64,000 bases of DNA from Pseudoflavonifractor sp. 524-17 (GCF_009935845.1 NZ_QWEK01000022.1:1-64000); one strand, 5' to 3'. Positions 7,316-16,671 are shown, counted from the stretch's first letter. Program-made: numbers and translations. Notes: generated by a model not told the origin, from the letters alone.

Positions 7316-8239
7316 TTACTGGAGGGCGGACAGGGCGCAGGCCGTCTGAGCGGCTACCTTGGCGTTGTTGAAGACCAGCTGGATGTTGGCGTCCAGGCTG
7401 GTGCCCTTGGTAATCTCCTTGATCTTGGCCAGCAGGAAGGGGGTGGTCTCCTTGCCGTGGATACCGGTATTCTTGGCCTCCTCCACCGCGTCGGCGATGG
7501 CCTTGTTGATCACACCGGCGTCCATGGAGTAGGCCTCGGGGATGGGATTGGCCACCAGCATTCCGGCGGGGAAGCCCAGCTCCAGGCTGGTGTGGAAGGC
7601 GGCGGCCAGCTCCTGGGGGGTGTCCAGGCGGTAGTCAATGGCAAAGCCGCTTTTGCGGGTGTAGAACGCAGGCAGCTCATCGGTGCCGTAGCCAATGACC
7701 GGCACGCCGTGGGTCTCCAGGTACTCCAGGGTAAGGCCCAGGTCCAAAATGGACTTGGCGCCGGCGCAGACCACCATCACCGGGGTGTGGGCCAGCTCCT
7801 CCAGGTCCGCGGAGATGTCCATGGTGGTCTCGGCCCCCCGGTGTACGCCGCCGATGCCGCCGGTAGCGAAGATCTTGATCCCCGCCATGTGGGCGATAAT
7901 CATGGTAGTGGTCACAGTGGTGGCGCCGTCCGCCCCTTTGGACACCAGCACCGCCAGATCCCGGCGGCTGGCCTTGTTGACTTCATGGCCCTTCTTGCCC
8001 AAATACTCGATCTCCTCTTTGGTAAGGCCGGCCTTCAGCCGGCCGTTGATGACGGCAATGGTGGCGGGAATGGCACCGTTCTCCCGGATAATCTCCTCCA
8101 CCTTCAGGGCAGTTTCCACATTCTGGGGATAGGGCATTCCGTGGGAGATAATGGTGGACTCCAAGGCGACCACGGGCTTGCCGGCGGCGACGGCCTGGGC
8201 GACTTCGGGCGCAACATCCAGATACTTGTTCAGATTCAT
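7316..8239 (-). CDS. psuG: pseudouridine-5'-phosphate glycosidase PsuG
   Basis: A 307-residue enzyme that splits pseudouridine 5'-phosphate into uracil and ribose 5-phosphate in the cytoplasm, using Mn2+. Hallmarks are VVALESTIISHGMPYPQNVE (about residues 24-43), the GADGATTVTTTM segment with the catalytic Lys region, FATGGIGGVHRGAE (about 125-138) and GIHGKETTPFLLAKI (about 257-271). Length is normal for the family. The start follows GGAGGTCATCACC. It lies downstream of the pseudouridine kinase with about 65 bases between, on the same strand, forming the two-step pseudouridine salvage pair. Confidence 0.95.
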   Translation of the reverse strand: MNLNKYLDVAPEVAQAVAAGKPVVALESTIISHGMPYPQNVETALKVEEIIRENGAIPATIAVINGRLKAGLTKEEIEYLGKKGHEVNKASRRDLAVLVSKGADGATTVTTTMIIAHMAGIKIFATGGIGGVHRGAETTMDISADLEELAHTPVMVVCAGAKSILDLGLTLEYLETHGVPVIGYGTDELPAFYTRKSGFAIDYRLDTPQELAAAFHTSLELGFPAGMLVANPIPEAYSMDAGVINKAIADAVEEAKNTGIHGKETTPFLLAKIKEITKGTSLDANIQLVFNNAKVAAQTACALSALQ

Positions 8240-8305
8240 GGTGATGACCTCCGTTATATCATAAATAAATTGAAAATGGACAGCGTTTTTCTTGGACCGC
8301 AGGGC

Positions 8306-9388
8306 CTATCGCCCCTCCATCCGGGCCTGCAGGGCGGAGACGCTCATCAGCGGGTTGATGGTCTCGGCGCTCTCCATGGCGATGGCACCGGCGGCCAGGG
8401 CGGCCTTTGTGGTATTGCGCAGATCCGTACCCTCCAGATAGGACCAGGCGGTGGCGGCCATGGAGGCGTCCCCGCAGCCGGTGGTGTTCACCATCCGGCC
8501 GGGATAGCAGGGCACATGGCAGCGCTCGTTGTGGTCTGCGGCGAAGATGCCCTCCCCCCCCAGGGAGATGAGTACCCGGCGCAGGCCAGTGTCCAGCAGA
8601 GCGTCCGCCGCCCGGTTCAGGCTGGCCTCGTCGGTGATGGCCACGCCGGACAGCAGCTCCGCCTCCATCCGGTTGGGCTTTAGGGTGTGGATCTTCCCCA
8701 GCACCGGCCGCAGCTTCTCCGCCTTGGCGGTGGACACCGGGTCAGAGAACACCGGCACCTTAGCGTGCTCCGCCAGCCACTGGATGGACTCGGCGGGGAT
8801 ATTGGTGTCCACCACAATGAGCTGGGCATCGTCCAGCAGGCCCTGCTGGGAGGCCAGATACCCCGGGGTTACATGGTCGTAAATCTCCATGTCGGACACC
8901 GCCAGCTCCATGTCCCCCCGCTCGTCGGCGATAAACAGGTAAGTGGAAGTGGCCGCGCCGGTGATTTGCAGCGCGTGGGAGATGTCAATGCCCAGCTCCC
9001 CGCAGGAGGCGGCCAGCTTCTGGGCGTACAGGTCGTCCCCGAAGGCGGTGAGCATCCGCACATCCGCCCCCAGCAGCACCAGATTGTGAGCGATGTTCCG
9101 CCCTACGCCCCCCAGGCTCAGACGCACCCGGCCGGGATTGGAGTCGTGCCCCACCAAGGCCCGGCTGGGCCGGCCGCCGATGTCCATGTTGACGCCGCCA
9201 ATCACCACCGCGTAGGGAGCGGTGTGAATAATATAGCCCTTGCCCACGATATAACCCTTTTTCATCAGGTTGGAGATGTGGACCGCCACGGAGGACCGGG
9301 TGATCCCCGCTTTCTCCGCCAGCTCCTGCTGGGAGATGAGGGGATCTTCCTCAATCCACCGGAGCAGCTGCCGCTCCCGCTGGGTCAT
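8306..9388 (-). CDS. psuK: HTH domain-pseudouridine kinase fusion PsuK
   Basis: A 360-residue protein. Residues 1-55 form a winged helix-turn-helix (LLRWIEEDPLISQQELAEKA, then GITRSSVAVHISNLMKKGYI). Residues 60-360 are a PfkB-type sugar kinase with VIGGVNMDIGGRPS, SLGGVGRNIAHNL, and the catalytic anion-hole motif NTTGCGDASMAA near 300-311. It phosphorylates pseudouridine for PsuG. I choose ATG 9388 because AGGAG is eight bases upstream; the alternative GTG at 9397 touches the AGGA. The fused DNA-binding domain and the palindrome over its promoter suggest it also regulates its own operon, possibly sensing pseudouridine. Confidence 0.92.
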   Translation of the reverse strand: MTQRERQLLRWIEEDPLISQQELAEKAGITRSSVAVHISNLMKKGYIVGKGYIIHTAPYAVVIGGVNMDIGGRPSRALVGHDSNPGRVRLSLGGVGRNIAHNLVLLGADVRMLTAFGDDLYAQKLAASCGELGIDISHALQITGAATSTYLFIADERGDMELAVSDMEIYDHVTPGYLASQQGLLDDAQLIVVDTNIPAESIQWLAEHAKVPVFSDPVSTAKAEKLRPVLGKIHTLKPNRMEAELLSGVAITDEASLNRAADALLDTGLRRVLISLGGEGIFAADHNERCHVPCYPGRMVNTTGCGDASMAATAWSYLEGTDLRNTTKAALAAGAIAMESAETINPLMSVSALQARMEGR

Positions 9389-9412
9389 GGCGCTCACTCC
9401 TAAGCAAAAATT

Positions 9413-9463
9413 TATTATTTAATCTTATGTTTAAATAATAGCAGAGACGGACCCTGATGTCAA
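9413..9463 (-). promoter_or_regulatory. psuKG promoter overlapped by a perfect palindrome
   Basis: The promoter reads TTGACA (9463-9458), 17 bases, TATTAT (9440-9435) on the minus strand. The inverted repeat TATTATTTAA (9413-9422) and TTAAATAATA (9431-9440), separated by eight bases, is perfect over ten pairs and its distal arm is the -10 box itself. This is a strong candidate operator for the HTH domain fused to PsuK. Confidence 0.7.
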
Positions 9464-9580
9464 GGCCCGCCCCTCACAAAAAGCATAAAAATTTCTTCCA
9501 AATTTATCTATATTTCGTTTGCTAAATGGCATAATGCCCCACGGCGAGAGATTTTTTATCAGACAAGGCCGAAAGCCTGG

Positions 9581-10639
9581 TCAGCCATCTTGGAGGAGGA
9601 GGACATCCTTAGGCGCCACCTGGAGCCAGAGGGCGTCCCTGCCGGCCAGGGGGGCCCAGGCGTCCTTATCCAGCTCCACCCGCAGGCGGGAGAAGCCCCG
9701 CTCCCCCCCCGGGGTGGCCAGCATCACCACCGCAGAAAACACATTGTCAATCACCCGCAGCACCCGGCAGGGAATGGCATTAGACTCCCCCTCCGCCGCG
9801 GGGCGGAGAAAGTGGGCCCGTATGCCCACATGGGTGAGCCCGCCGGGCACCGCCCTTGCGCAGTCCAGGGTAATCCCCCAGTCCAGGCACTCTACCAGTG
9901 TACCTCCGGCGGGCCGGGCCCGGGAGACGTTTTTGCATCCGGACAGCAGGCAGGCAGACAGGGTGGCCGGCGCGTCAAAGAGAGCGTTTACCGGCTCCTT
10001 GGGCTGGGAGCGCCCCTGGTCCAGCACACAGACCGAGGCGCAGAAGTGGGACACCTCATCCCGGCTGTGGGTGACAAACACAGTGGGCCCCTGAAAGTGG
10101 TCCAGCAGCTCCATGAGCTCCAGCTCCACCTGCCACTTGAGGTAGCTGTCCAGGGCGGAGAAGGGTTCATCCAGCAGCAGCGCCTCCGGTTCACTGGCCA
10201 GAATGCGGGCCAGTGCCACCCGCTGCTGCTGCCCGCCGGACAGCTGCCGGGGATACTTATCCCCCATGCCATCCAGATAGAGGGCGCGCAGCAGCCGGTC
10301 CACCTGGGCCTTCCGGCTGGAGCGGTCCCGGCGGCGCAGGCCGGCGGCGATATTTTGAGCTACAGTAAAATTGGGAAAGAGGGCGTAGTGCTGAAAGAGG
10401 TACCCCACCCGCCGCCGCTGGGGGGGGAGGTTGATCCGCTTCCCGGCGTCAAAGAGCACCCGGCCATCCAGTTCAATATGCCCCGCATCGGGGGAAATCA
10501 TACCGGCGATGCACTTTAAGGTCATGCTCTTGCCGCAGCCCGACGCCCCCAGCAGGCCCATTACCTCCCCCTCTGTCTCAAAGCTGGCCTGGAGGTGAAA
10601 GGGGCCTAGTTTTTTGGAGATATCCACAATCAAACTCAC
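9581..10639 (-). CDS. modC: molybdate ABC transporter ATPase ModC
   Basis: A 352-residue ATPase energising molybdate import. Walker A GASGCGKS (about 32-39), Q-loop FQHYALFP, signature LSGGQQQR (about 133-140), Walker B ALLLDEPFSALD and the H-loop VFVTHSRDE are all present. After residue 240 there is an extension resembling the TOBE/MOP regulatory part of ModC (THVGIRAHFLRPA, then CRVLRVIDNVFSAVVML). It starts with GTG at 10639, overlapping the modB stop (GTGA), so it is translationally coupled to modB. Last gene of modABC. Confidence 0.92.
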   Translation of the reverse strand: MSLIVDISKKLGPFHLQASFETEGEVMGLLGASGCGKSMTLKCIAGMISPDAGHIELDGRVLFDAGKRINLPPQRRRVGYLFQHYALFPNFTVAQNIAAGLRRRDRSSRKAQVDRLLRALYLDGMGDKYPRQLSGGQQQRVALARILASEPEALLLDEPFSALDSYLKWQVELELMELLDHFQGPTVFVTHSRDEVSHFCASVCVLDQGRSQPKEPVNALFDAPATLSACLLSGCKNVSRARPAGGTLVECLDWGITLDCARAVPGGLTHVGIRAHFLRPAAEGESNAIPCRVLRVIDNVFSAVVMLATPGGERGFSRLRVELDKDAWAPLAGRDALWLQVAPKDVLLLQDG

Positions 10640-11325
10640 CGCAGCGCCGCCTCCCCTCGGGCCGGGCCGGCGCCGGCCCGCTTTTCCAATAGATTGATCG
10701 CCAGCAGCACCGCGAAAGAGATGGCCAGATTCACCGCCACCCAGCGGTAGGCCAGCCCGTCGTTATTCTCCCGCCACAGCTGGTACACCGTGGTGGAGAT
10801 GGTGGCGGTCCGGCCGGGGGTATAGCCCGACACCATACTGGTGGCGCCGTATTCCCCCAGCCCCCGGGCGAAGGCCAATACAGTACCGGCCATCAGCCCC
10901 TGCCTGCACCCAGGCAGCAGCACCCGCCAGAAAATCCAGGTATTGGAGCGGCCCAAGGTCCGCCCGGCGTGGATGAGATCCGGGTCAAAGGCCTCAAAGG
11001 CCCCCCGCACCGTGCGGTACATCAGGGGGAACGTGACCACAATGACGGCGAATACCGAGGCATACCAGGTCATGGTCAGCCGGACGCTCCACACCGACAG
11101 TACCCACCGGCCAACCAGCCCCTTTGGTCCCATGAGTTTTAACAGAAAGAAGCCCACCACCGTGGGGGGGAGCACCAGAGGGAGGGTAAAGAACACATCC
11201 AGCACCCCTTTGACGGCCCGGGGCAGCTTGGCTGCGTAGTAAGCCGCCGCAATGCCCAGGAAAAAGGTGAAAAAGGTGGCAATCAGGGCAATACGCAGGG
11301 AATTATAGAGGGGAAACCAGTCCAT
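10636..11325 (-). CDS. modB: molybdate ABC transporter permease ModB
   Basis: A 229-residue permease with about five transmembrane helices. The cytoplasmic EAA loop that contacts ModC is at about residues 135-155 (EAFDPDLIHAGRTLGRSNTW). The typical ModB start is MDWFPLYNSLRIALIATFFT at 11325; a longer frame to 11418 runs through the intergenic hairpin and lacks family similarity. It follows modA by 61 bases, which hold the hairpin at 11353-11375, and overlaps modC by four. Confidence 0.92.
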   Translation of the reverse strand: MDWFPLYNSLRIALIATFFTFFLGIAAAYYAAKLPRAVKGVLDVFFTLPLVLPPTVVGFFLLKLMGPKGLVGRWVLSVWSVRLTMTWYASVFAVIVVTFPLMYRTVRGAFEAFDPDLIHAGRTLGRSNTWIFWRVLLPGCRQGLMAGTVLAFARGLGEYGATSMVSGYTPGRTATISTTVYQLWRENNDGLAYRWVAVNLAISFAVLLAINLLEKRAGAGPARGEAALR

Positions 11326-11352
11326 GGAACACCTGCCTTTCATCAAACACAA

Positions 11353-11375
11353 CAGGGCGGGGATTCCCCGCCCTG
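11353..11375 (-). terminator. intercistronic hairpin between modA and modB
   Basis: CAGGGCGGGG-ATT-CCCCGCCCTG, ten perfect pairs and a three-base loop, followed on the minus strand by TTGTGTTTG. The poor T-run suggests partial termination or mRNA stabilisation that gives more binding protein than permease. Confidence 0.55.
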
Positions 11376-11386
11376 AGCGCGTCCTT

Positions 11387-12280
11387 TTATTGGGGAATGG
11401 AGAAGCCCACGGATTCAAAGACGGGGGTGCAGGCGCTGCTGCGCAGGTAATCCAAAAAGGCCTGGGCTTCGTCTGGGTACTTCGCGTCCTTGAGCACGGC
11501 GGCGGGATAGATCACCGGGGCGTGGGAGCCCTCCGGGGCCTGCGCTACCACCTCTATGGCGTCCCCGGCGGCGATGGCGGAGGCGGCGTCGGTGGCGTAG
11601 ATGACGCCGCAGTCCACGCTGCCTGCGGCTACCTGGGAGGTGACCTCCTTCACATTGGTTCCGAAGGTGATCTTCTGCCCCTCATTGAGCTGCTCCCACA
11701 GGCCCAGATAGGTAAAGATTTCCTCAGAGTACTGTCCCACAGGGACGTCGGAGTTCCCCAGGGCCATGAGCTGGACTTTGCCAGTGGCCGCGTCCTCAAA
11801 GGAGGTCACCCCGGCGGGGTTGCCCTGGGGGGCCACCAGCACCACCTTGTTCTCCAACAAGTTCACCCGGCTGTCGGAGCGGATATAGTCCAGGCCCTCG
11901 GTATTGCCCCCTTCCGCGTCCTTGGCGGCGTCCAGCTGGTTCATCTGCTTCTGGGCGGCGGAGATAAAGAGGTCGCACTCCGCCCCCTCCTGAATTTGGG
12001 TCTTCAGCGTGCCGGAGGAATCGAAATTGAAGACCAGCGTCACATGGGGGGCCACGGTCTTGTAGTCCTGGGCGATCTCGTTCAGGGTCTCCGTCATAGA
12101 CGCGGCAGCGAAAACGATGATCTCCACTTCCTCCTGGCCGGGCGCCTCAGAGGGCTGGGCAGAGGATGTCTGACTGGGCTGGGCGTCCGGGTCAGGGGTG
12201 GGAGCGGCGGCGCCGCTGGAACAGGCCGGCACAGCGGCGGCCAGGATAAGCGCCAGCAGACAGGACAGTACTTTTTTCAT
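11387..12280 (-). CDS. modA: molybdate-binding lipoprotein ModA
   Basis: A 297-residue extracellular substrate-binding lipoprotein. The signal peptide ends in a lipobox, LAAAVPACSSG, with Cys20 as the lipidated residue; a Pro/Ser/Gln-rich linker follows to about residue 50. The oxyanion-binding fold begins IIVFAAASMTETLNEIA and contains FNFDSSGTLKTQIQEGAECD (about 95-114), LFISAAQKQM and VDCGVIYATDA, all usual in ModA/WtpA. Start chosen at ATG 12280 after AAAGGAG. It is the first gene of modABC and sits directly behind a Moco-type leader. Confidence 0.94.
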   Translation of the reverse strand: MKKVLSCLLALILAAAVPACSSGAAAPTPDPDAQPSQTSSAQPSEAPGQEEVEIIVFAAASMTETLNEIAQDYKTVAPHVTLVFNFDSSGTLKTQIQEGAECDLFISAAQKQMNQLDAAKDAEGGNTEGLDYIRSDSRVNLLENKVVLVAPQGNPAGVTSFEDAATGKVQLMALGNSDVPVGQYSEEIFTYLGLWEQLNEGQKITFGTNVKEVTSQVAAGSVDCGVIYATDAASAIAAGDAIEVVAQAPEGSHAPVIYPAAVLKDAKYPDEAQAFLDYLRSSACTPVFESVGFSIPQ

Positions 12281-12294
12281 GGTAGTAACTCCTT

Positions 12295-12395
12295 TACAAA
12301 ATGGTAGGCCAGCCTGTTTCCGGGATGACCCATTGGTCCGCCGCCTTAGCCAAAGGGCCGTAGGCGGCAGGACTCGAAGTGCGTACCTTTATAGA
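12295..12395 (-). ncRNA. Moco-type riboswitch candidate upstream of modA
   Basis: On the minus strand the leader contains CACTTCGAGTCCTGCCGCC, a hairpin with GGCCCTTTGGC inside the CCGCC/GGCGG stem, then GGACCAATGGGTC, and CCCGGAAACAGGCTGGCC. The same order of elements occurs in the leader at 17790-17906, and both match my recollection of the Moco RNA motif (CUCCGAGC ... GGAAAC ... GGCUGGCC). No terminator follows; the aptamer ends about 15 bases before the modA ribosome binding site, which suggests control of translation. Confidence 0.6.
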
Positions 12396-12461
12396 AGCGG
12401 CAGTCTGCGCCAAATTTTTGAGAAAATCCTCCTCTCTATTCCAAAATTCCTCTTTCATGAG

Positions 12462-13379
12462 TTATCGGGCGCAGTTGCCGTCGGTACCTTTTAGAATAGC
12501 CAGGCCGTGGGACAGGGCGGGGAGGATATATTCCAGGCACTCCTTCACCGCCTTGGGACTGCCGGGGAGATTGACCACCAGCGTCCCCTTGCGGATGCCG
12601 GCGGCGGCCCGGGAGAGCATGGCCCGGGGGGTAATGGACAGGGACAGGGCCCGCATGGCCTCAGGGATGCCGGGCACGTCCCGGTCAGAGATATCCCTGG
12701 TGGCCTCCGGGGTCCAGTCCCGAGGGGAGAAGCCGGTGCCCCCGGTGGTAAGGACCAGGTCGGCCTCATCTTCATCGGCCAGCCGGGCCAGCTCGCGGGC
12801 GATCTGATCCCGCTCGTCGGGGAGGAGGGCGGTATGCACCACAGGGTAGCCGTTTTTCTCCAGAATGTCCCGGATCACCGGGCCGCTCAGGTCAGCCCGC
12901 TTCCCCGCTGCGCCGGAGTCGCTGACGGTGATCACCGCCGCCCGGAAGGGGAGCTCCACCTGAAAGTCGTCCCCGGCCTGGATATCTCCGCCGCGGAGGA
13001 CCCGGGTGAACACCCCCTGCTTGGGCATGATGCACTCCCCCATCTTTTTGAAAATCTCGCAGCCGTTGTGGCACTCCTTGCCGATCTGGGTCAGCTCCAG
13101 AACCACATCGTTGCAGTAAAACTTGGTACCCAGGGGAAGGGCGGCGAAGTCGATGCCCTCTACGATGATATTTTCCCCAAAGGCGCCGTCGGCCACCTCC
13201 GCCCCCCGGGCCCGGAAAGCCTCAATCTTGTCATGGGAGAGCAGAGAGACCTGCCGGTGCCATTTGCCGGCGTGGGCGTCGTTCTCAATGCCCCAGTCCT
13301 CCACCAGATGGACGCAGGCGACGGCTTTCTTCTGAGTTCCCTTCTTTTCACTGGTACACACAGCAATCACTTTGCTCAT
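12462..13379 (-). CDS. MOSC domain-MoaB/MogA fusion
   Basis: A 305-residue two-domain protein of molybdenum cofactor handling. Residues 1-145 are a MOSC domain (HAGKWHRQVSLLSHDKIEAF; LTQIGKECHNGCEIFKKMGE), a family thought to bind and transfer sulfur or Moco. Residues 150-305 are a MoaB/MogA molybdopterin adenylyltransferase with VITVSDSGAAGKRADLSGP, LVLTTGGTGFSPRDWTPEAT and NLPGSPKAVKECLEYILPAL. Start at ATG 13379 follows GAGGTG by seven bases. It is downstream of moaA by 51 bases. The fusion couples molybdopterin adenylation to a MOSC partner. Confidence 0.9.
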   Translation of the reverse strand: MSKVIAVCTSEKKGTQKKAVACVHLVEDWGIENDAHAGKWHRQVSLLSHDKIEAFRARGAEVADGAFGENIIVEGIDFAALPLGTKFYCNDVVLELTQIGKECHNGCEIFKKMGECIMPKQGVFTRVLRGGDIQAGDDFQVELPFRAAVITVSDSGAAGKRADLSGPVIRDILEKNGYPVVHTALLPDERDQIARELARLADEDEADLVLTTGGTGFSPRDWTPEATRDISDRDVPGIPEAMRALSLSITPRAMLSRAAAGIRKGTLVVNLPGSPKAVKECLEYILPALSHGLAILKGTDGNCAR

Positions 13380-13430
13380 CAACTACACCTCGTATTCAAA
13401 TTCAATGGGGACGCCTGTTGTTTCATCCGT

Positions 13431-14408
13431 TTACCCGCCAATCTGGTGCATATTGTGCCGCTCGTCCCCCTGCCGGCCGGTCTGGTCGTTGAAGTGGTGG
13501 CGGGAGGGCTTTTGGCGGATGGCAGTCCGGATGGTCTCCAGCAGCACCTCATCTTTGGAGCCGTCCCGGAGGAGGATCCGCAGGTCGGCCCCGGTCTCAT
13601 ACTGAAGGCAGGTTTTGAGAAAGCCGGTGGCGGTGAGGCGCACCCGGTTGCACCCGTCGCAGAACTGGTGGGTCATGGCGCTGATAAAGCCGATCTTTCC
13701 CTGGAAGCCGGGAAGGGTGAAATAGTGTCCCGGCCCCGCGCCGAAAACGCCGCCGCAGGGGGTCATGGGACCCAGGGCGGACTCCAGAATAGTCCGCACC
13801 TCCGCCTCGGTGCGGCGGGGCAGCTCTCCCCCCAGGCCGATGGGCATCAGCTCGATAAAGCGCACCGCCAGATTCTGTTCCCGGGCCAGCCCTGCCAGGG
13901 GGACCAGCTGGCCGTCGTTGTCCCCCATGGGGACGCAGTTCAGCTTCACCCGCAGGCCGGGGGCGTCCAGGGCGGCATACAATCCCTCCAGGGCCTGGGG
14001 CAGCACGTCTTGCCGGGTGATAGCGGCGTACTGCGCCCGGTCCAACGTGTCCAGGCTGAGGTTGACGGCGGTGAGCCCCGCCGCCAGCAGGCCGGGGAGC
14101 TGCTCCTTGAGGAGGACGCCGTTGGTGGTTAGCGCCACGCTGTCCATACCGGGGATGGCCCGGATGCCCGCCACCAGCCGGTGGAGATCCCGCCGGGCCA
14201 GGGGCTCTCCCCCGGTGAGACGCACCCGCCGGATGCCAACCTGGGCAAAGCAGCGGCACAGGCGGATGATCTCCTCATAGGAGAGCATATCCCCGTGTTC
14301 TATCCACTCTACCCCCTGGGGCGGCATACAGTAAACGCAGCGCAGATTGCACCGGTCGGTGACAGAAATGCGCAGATAGTCAATGGCGCGGCCGAATCCG
14401 TCTATCAT
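13431..14408 (-). CDS. moaA: GTP 3',8-cyclase MoaA
   Basis: A 325-residue radical SAM enzyme that converts GTP to 3',8-cH2GTP, the first step of molybdopterin synthesis. The SAM cluster motif is CNLRCVYC (about residues 19-26); [12 protein letters not shown] is the SAM-binding strand; the second 4Fe-4S cluster ligands are in [19 protein letters not shown] near 250-270. The normal C-terminal GG is replaced by a longer tail ending [17 protein letters not shown] that still closes with two glycines. Start ATG 14408 overlaps the moaC-mobB stop (ATGA). Confidence 0.94.
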   Translation of the reverse strand: MIDGFGRAIDYLRISVTDRCNLRCVYCMPPQGVEWIEHGDMLSYEEIIRLCRCFAQVGIRRVRLTGGEPLARRDLHRLVAGIRAIPGMDSVALTTNGVLLKEQLPGLLAAGLTAVNLSLDTLDRAQYAAITRQDVLPQALEGLYAALDAPGLRVKLNCVPMGDNDGQLVPLAGLAREQNLAVRFIELMPIGLGGELPRRTEAEVRTILESALGPMTPCGGVFGAGPGHYFTLPGFQGKIGFISAMTHQFCDGCNRVRLTATGFLKTCLQYETGADLRILLRDGSKDEVLLETIRTAIRQKPSRHHFNDQTGRQGDERHNMHQIGG

Positions 14409-15382
14409 AGGCGCCCCTCTTTTCTCAGGTAGTCCAGGATCACCTGGGCGGCGGCGGCGCCCTCCAGGGGGACGGAGGGCACGCCGGGAAGGCTCAGCTC
14501 CGTGTCCGTAACCAGGGCCAGCAGGGTGGCCGGGTCGCACACCGGCTGGGTGGAGTTGCCCGCCCGGACCAGCTCCAGCTTGGGCCAGGCGGAGTGCTTG
14601 AATCCCTCCAGCAGCACCAGATCCGCGTCGGAGAATTTTTCAATCAGCGCCCGCTCGTCCACCGGATCCTGCCGGACGATTTTATACTTCTCCCGGTCGA
14701 AGATGGCGGTACCCCAGGCCCCGGCGGCCATGTGCTTCCCCGTGTCGGTCCCCTCCGGGTCGGAGGTAAAGGAGTGGCCGTCATGCTTCACTGTGGCCGC
14801 CTTCAGCCCGGCGGCCTTCAGGTGGGGGAGCATGGCGGTGATGAGGCTGGTCTTGCCGGAGTTTTTCACCCCGCTGACCGCCACCACCGCGGGGCCCCTG
14901 CGGCCGGGGTTTGTAAAGGTTCCCGACTTGCCGCCCTCTTTGTATACCAAGTGGATGTCCCCGATCTCCATGGATTTGTCGATGGCCTTGCACATATCAT
15001 AAATGGTGAGCAGGGCCACGGATACCCCAGTGAGGGCCTCCATTTCCACCCCGGTCTTGGCGTCCAGCTTGGCCGCGCACTCCGCCTGGATGGCGCACTC
15101 CTCAGGCAGAATAGTAAACTCAACGGTGCAGTTTGACAGCGCCAGGGGATGGCACAGGGGAATCAGCTCCGCGGTGCGCTTGGCGGCCAGAATCCCTGCC
15201 ACCCGGGCCACCCCCAGCACATCGCCTTTGGCTGCGGTGTGGCCGGTAACGGCGTCCAGCACCGGACGGGAGACCTTGATCGTCCCTTGGGCCACGGCCA
15301 GGCGGCGGGTGGGGGTTTTGGCGGAGACATCCACCATGATGGCGTTCCCCTGGTCGTCGAAATGGTTGAATTTGGGTTCCAT
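14405..15382 (-). CDS. MoaC-MobB fusion
   Basis: A 325-residue fusion. Residues 1-158 are MoaC, cyclic pyranopterin monophosphate synthase, with [16 protein letters not shown] (catalytic His region), [20 protein letters not shown] and [12 protein letters not shown]. Residues 164-325 are MobB, with the P-loop [10 protein letters not shown] and the [19 protein letters not shown] segment; MobB binds GTP and assists guanylylation of Moco to MGD. The join is the short linker [13 protein letters not shown]. Codon overlap with moaA couples their expression. No MobA is present in the window. Confidence 0.93.
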   Translation of the reverse strand: MEPKFNHFDDQGNAIMVDVSAKTPTRRLAVAQGTIKVSRPVLDAVTGHTAAKGDVLGVARVAGILAAKRTAELIPLCHPLALSNCTVEFTILPEECAIQAECAAKLDAKTGVEMEALTGVSVALLTIYDMCKAIDKSMEIGDIHLVYKEGGKSGTFTNPGRRGPAVVAVSGVKNSGKTSLITAMLPHLKAAGLKAATVKHDGHSFTSDPEGTDTGKHMAAGAWGTAIFDREKYKIVRQDPVDERALIEKFSDADLVLLEGFKHSAWPKLELVRAGNSTQPVCDPATLLALVTDTELSLPGVPSVPLEGAAAAQVILDYLRKEGRL

Positions 15383-15466
15383 AGAGAACCTCCCATACGT
15401 CAGATTACAATGATGCCGCTATTATATACCTATTGTTTTCTACAAACCTGTATCATTCGCCCGATC
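15383..15466 (-). promoter_or_regulatory. probable internal promoter before moaC-mobB
   Basis: The 84-base gap is AT-rich and contains GGTATATAATAG on the minus strand, a good -10 box (TATAAT), with a GGGAGGTTCTCT ribosome binding site before the start. No good -35 is seen at 17 bases, so promoter strength is uncertain. Confidence 0.45.
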
Positions 15467-16669
15467 CTACCGCCAGATCGCCGCTATCTGCCCGTCCTCC
15501 ACCGGCGGGGAGCCGGCGGGGAGGTCCACCAGACAGTTGCAGCCGATGAGGGAGGACAGCAGGCCGGACTCATGTTTTCTGGGGAGCGTAACCACGCCCC
15601 CCTCGTACCGGCCCCGGAGGAACCGCCGGCCCTTGCTGGCCTTGGGGAAGGCGCCGGAGACTCTGGCGCGATCCGGCCGGAGACACAGGCCGGGCTCTCC
15701 GGCGCAGGCGGCCAAAAGGGGCCGGGCCAGCAGCTCAAAGGTGGCGGCGGCGGCAAAGGGGTTGCCGGACAGGCAGAGAAGGGGTTTCCCCTCATACAGG
15801 GCGTACATCACCGGGGTGCCGGGCTTCAGATTGACCCGCCAGAACAGGCGCTCCGCCCCCATCAAGGGGAGGACCTGGTGGAAAATGTCCTTGTCTCCCA
15901 CCGAGACGCCCCCAGTGGTGATGACCGCGTCGCAGGTCTGGAAAAGCCGCTGAACGGCTTGGGCCACCGCCTCCGAGTCATCCCCCGCAAGCGGGGCATT
16001 CTCGCCCACCATCCCCAGCTCCTCCAGCCGGGCGGACAGCAGCACCTGGTTGGATCCGTAGATCTTCCCCGGCGGCAGGGGATGCACATCGGGACTGACC
16101 ACCTCATCCCCGGTGGACAGCAGGCCCACCCGGGGCCGGCGGCGCACCGGGACCATGTGGCAGCCCATACTGGCCAGCACCCCTACAGCGGCGGCGTCCA
16201 CCCGGGCGCCGGCGGAGATCAGCCGCTCCCCGGCCCGGTAGTCCTCCCCCCGGAGGCAGTAGTTGGCGCAGGGGGAAAGCGGCTGATAGACCTGAACCGT
16301 GTCCATCCCGTTGTCCGTATCCTCGTGGCGGATGACGCAGTCGCACCCCTGGGGGAGCTGGGCCCCGGTCATAATGCGGACGGCCTGTCCCGGGGCTAGC
16401 GCGCAGGCCGGCACATCCCCGGCGTAGACGGTCTCCACCACCTGGAGCACGGCGGGATGCTCCCGGTCCGCTCCAGCCAGATCGGCGGAGCGCAGGGCGT
16501 AGCCGTCCAGGGGGGAGCGATCAAACGGGGGCTGGTCGATGGCGGCGCGGATGTCCTGGGCCAGCGCGCGGCCCAGGGCCTTGTCCAGGGGGACCTCCTC
16601 CATACCCAGAGGGACAATGCTGTCCCGGATAAGAGAGAGGGCCTCCTCCAGTTCAATCCCCATACGCAT
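15467..16669 (-). CDS. moeA: molybdopterin molybdenumtransferase MoeA
   Basis: A 400-residue enzyme that inserts molybdate into adenylylated molybdopterin. It shows the MoeA order: PLDKALGRALAQDIRAAIDQ and PPFDRSPLDGYALRSADLAG in domain I, VRIMTGAQLPQGCDCVIRHE in domain II, the MoaB-like domain III with VGLLSTGDEVV and VITTGGVSVGDKD (about 230-265), and LCLSGNPFAAAATFELLARP leading to domain IV. Start ATG 16669 follows GGAGGG; the longer frame upstream overlaps the previous gene. It lies two bases after that gene's stop. Confidence 0.93.
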   Translation of the reverse strand: MRMGIELEEALSLIRDSIVPLGMEEVPLDKALGRALAQDIRAAIDQPPFDRSPLDGYALRSADLAGADREHPAVLQVVETVYAGDVPACALAPGQAVRIMTGAQLPQGCDCVIRHEDTDNGMDTVQVYQPLSPCANYCLRGEDYRAGERLISAGARVDAAAVGVLASMGCHMVPVRRRPRVGLLSTGDEVVSPDVHPLPPGKIYGSNQVLLSARLEELGMVGENAPLAGDDSEAVAQAVQRLFQTCDAVITTGGVSVGDKDIFHQVLPLMGAERLFWRVNLKPGTPVMYALYEGKPLLCLSGNPFAAAATFELLARPLLAACAGEPGLCLRPDRARVSGAFPKASKGRRFLRGRYEGGVVTLPRKHESGLLSSLIGCNCLVDLPAGSPPVEDGQIAAIWR

Positions 16670-16671
16670 GG

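Noticed and set aside
12507-14132. Long plus-strand frame opposite the MOSC-MoaB and MoaA genes
   Set aside because: Antisense shadow; no recognisable motif, while the minus-strand reading gives complete enzymes.
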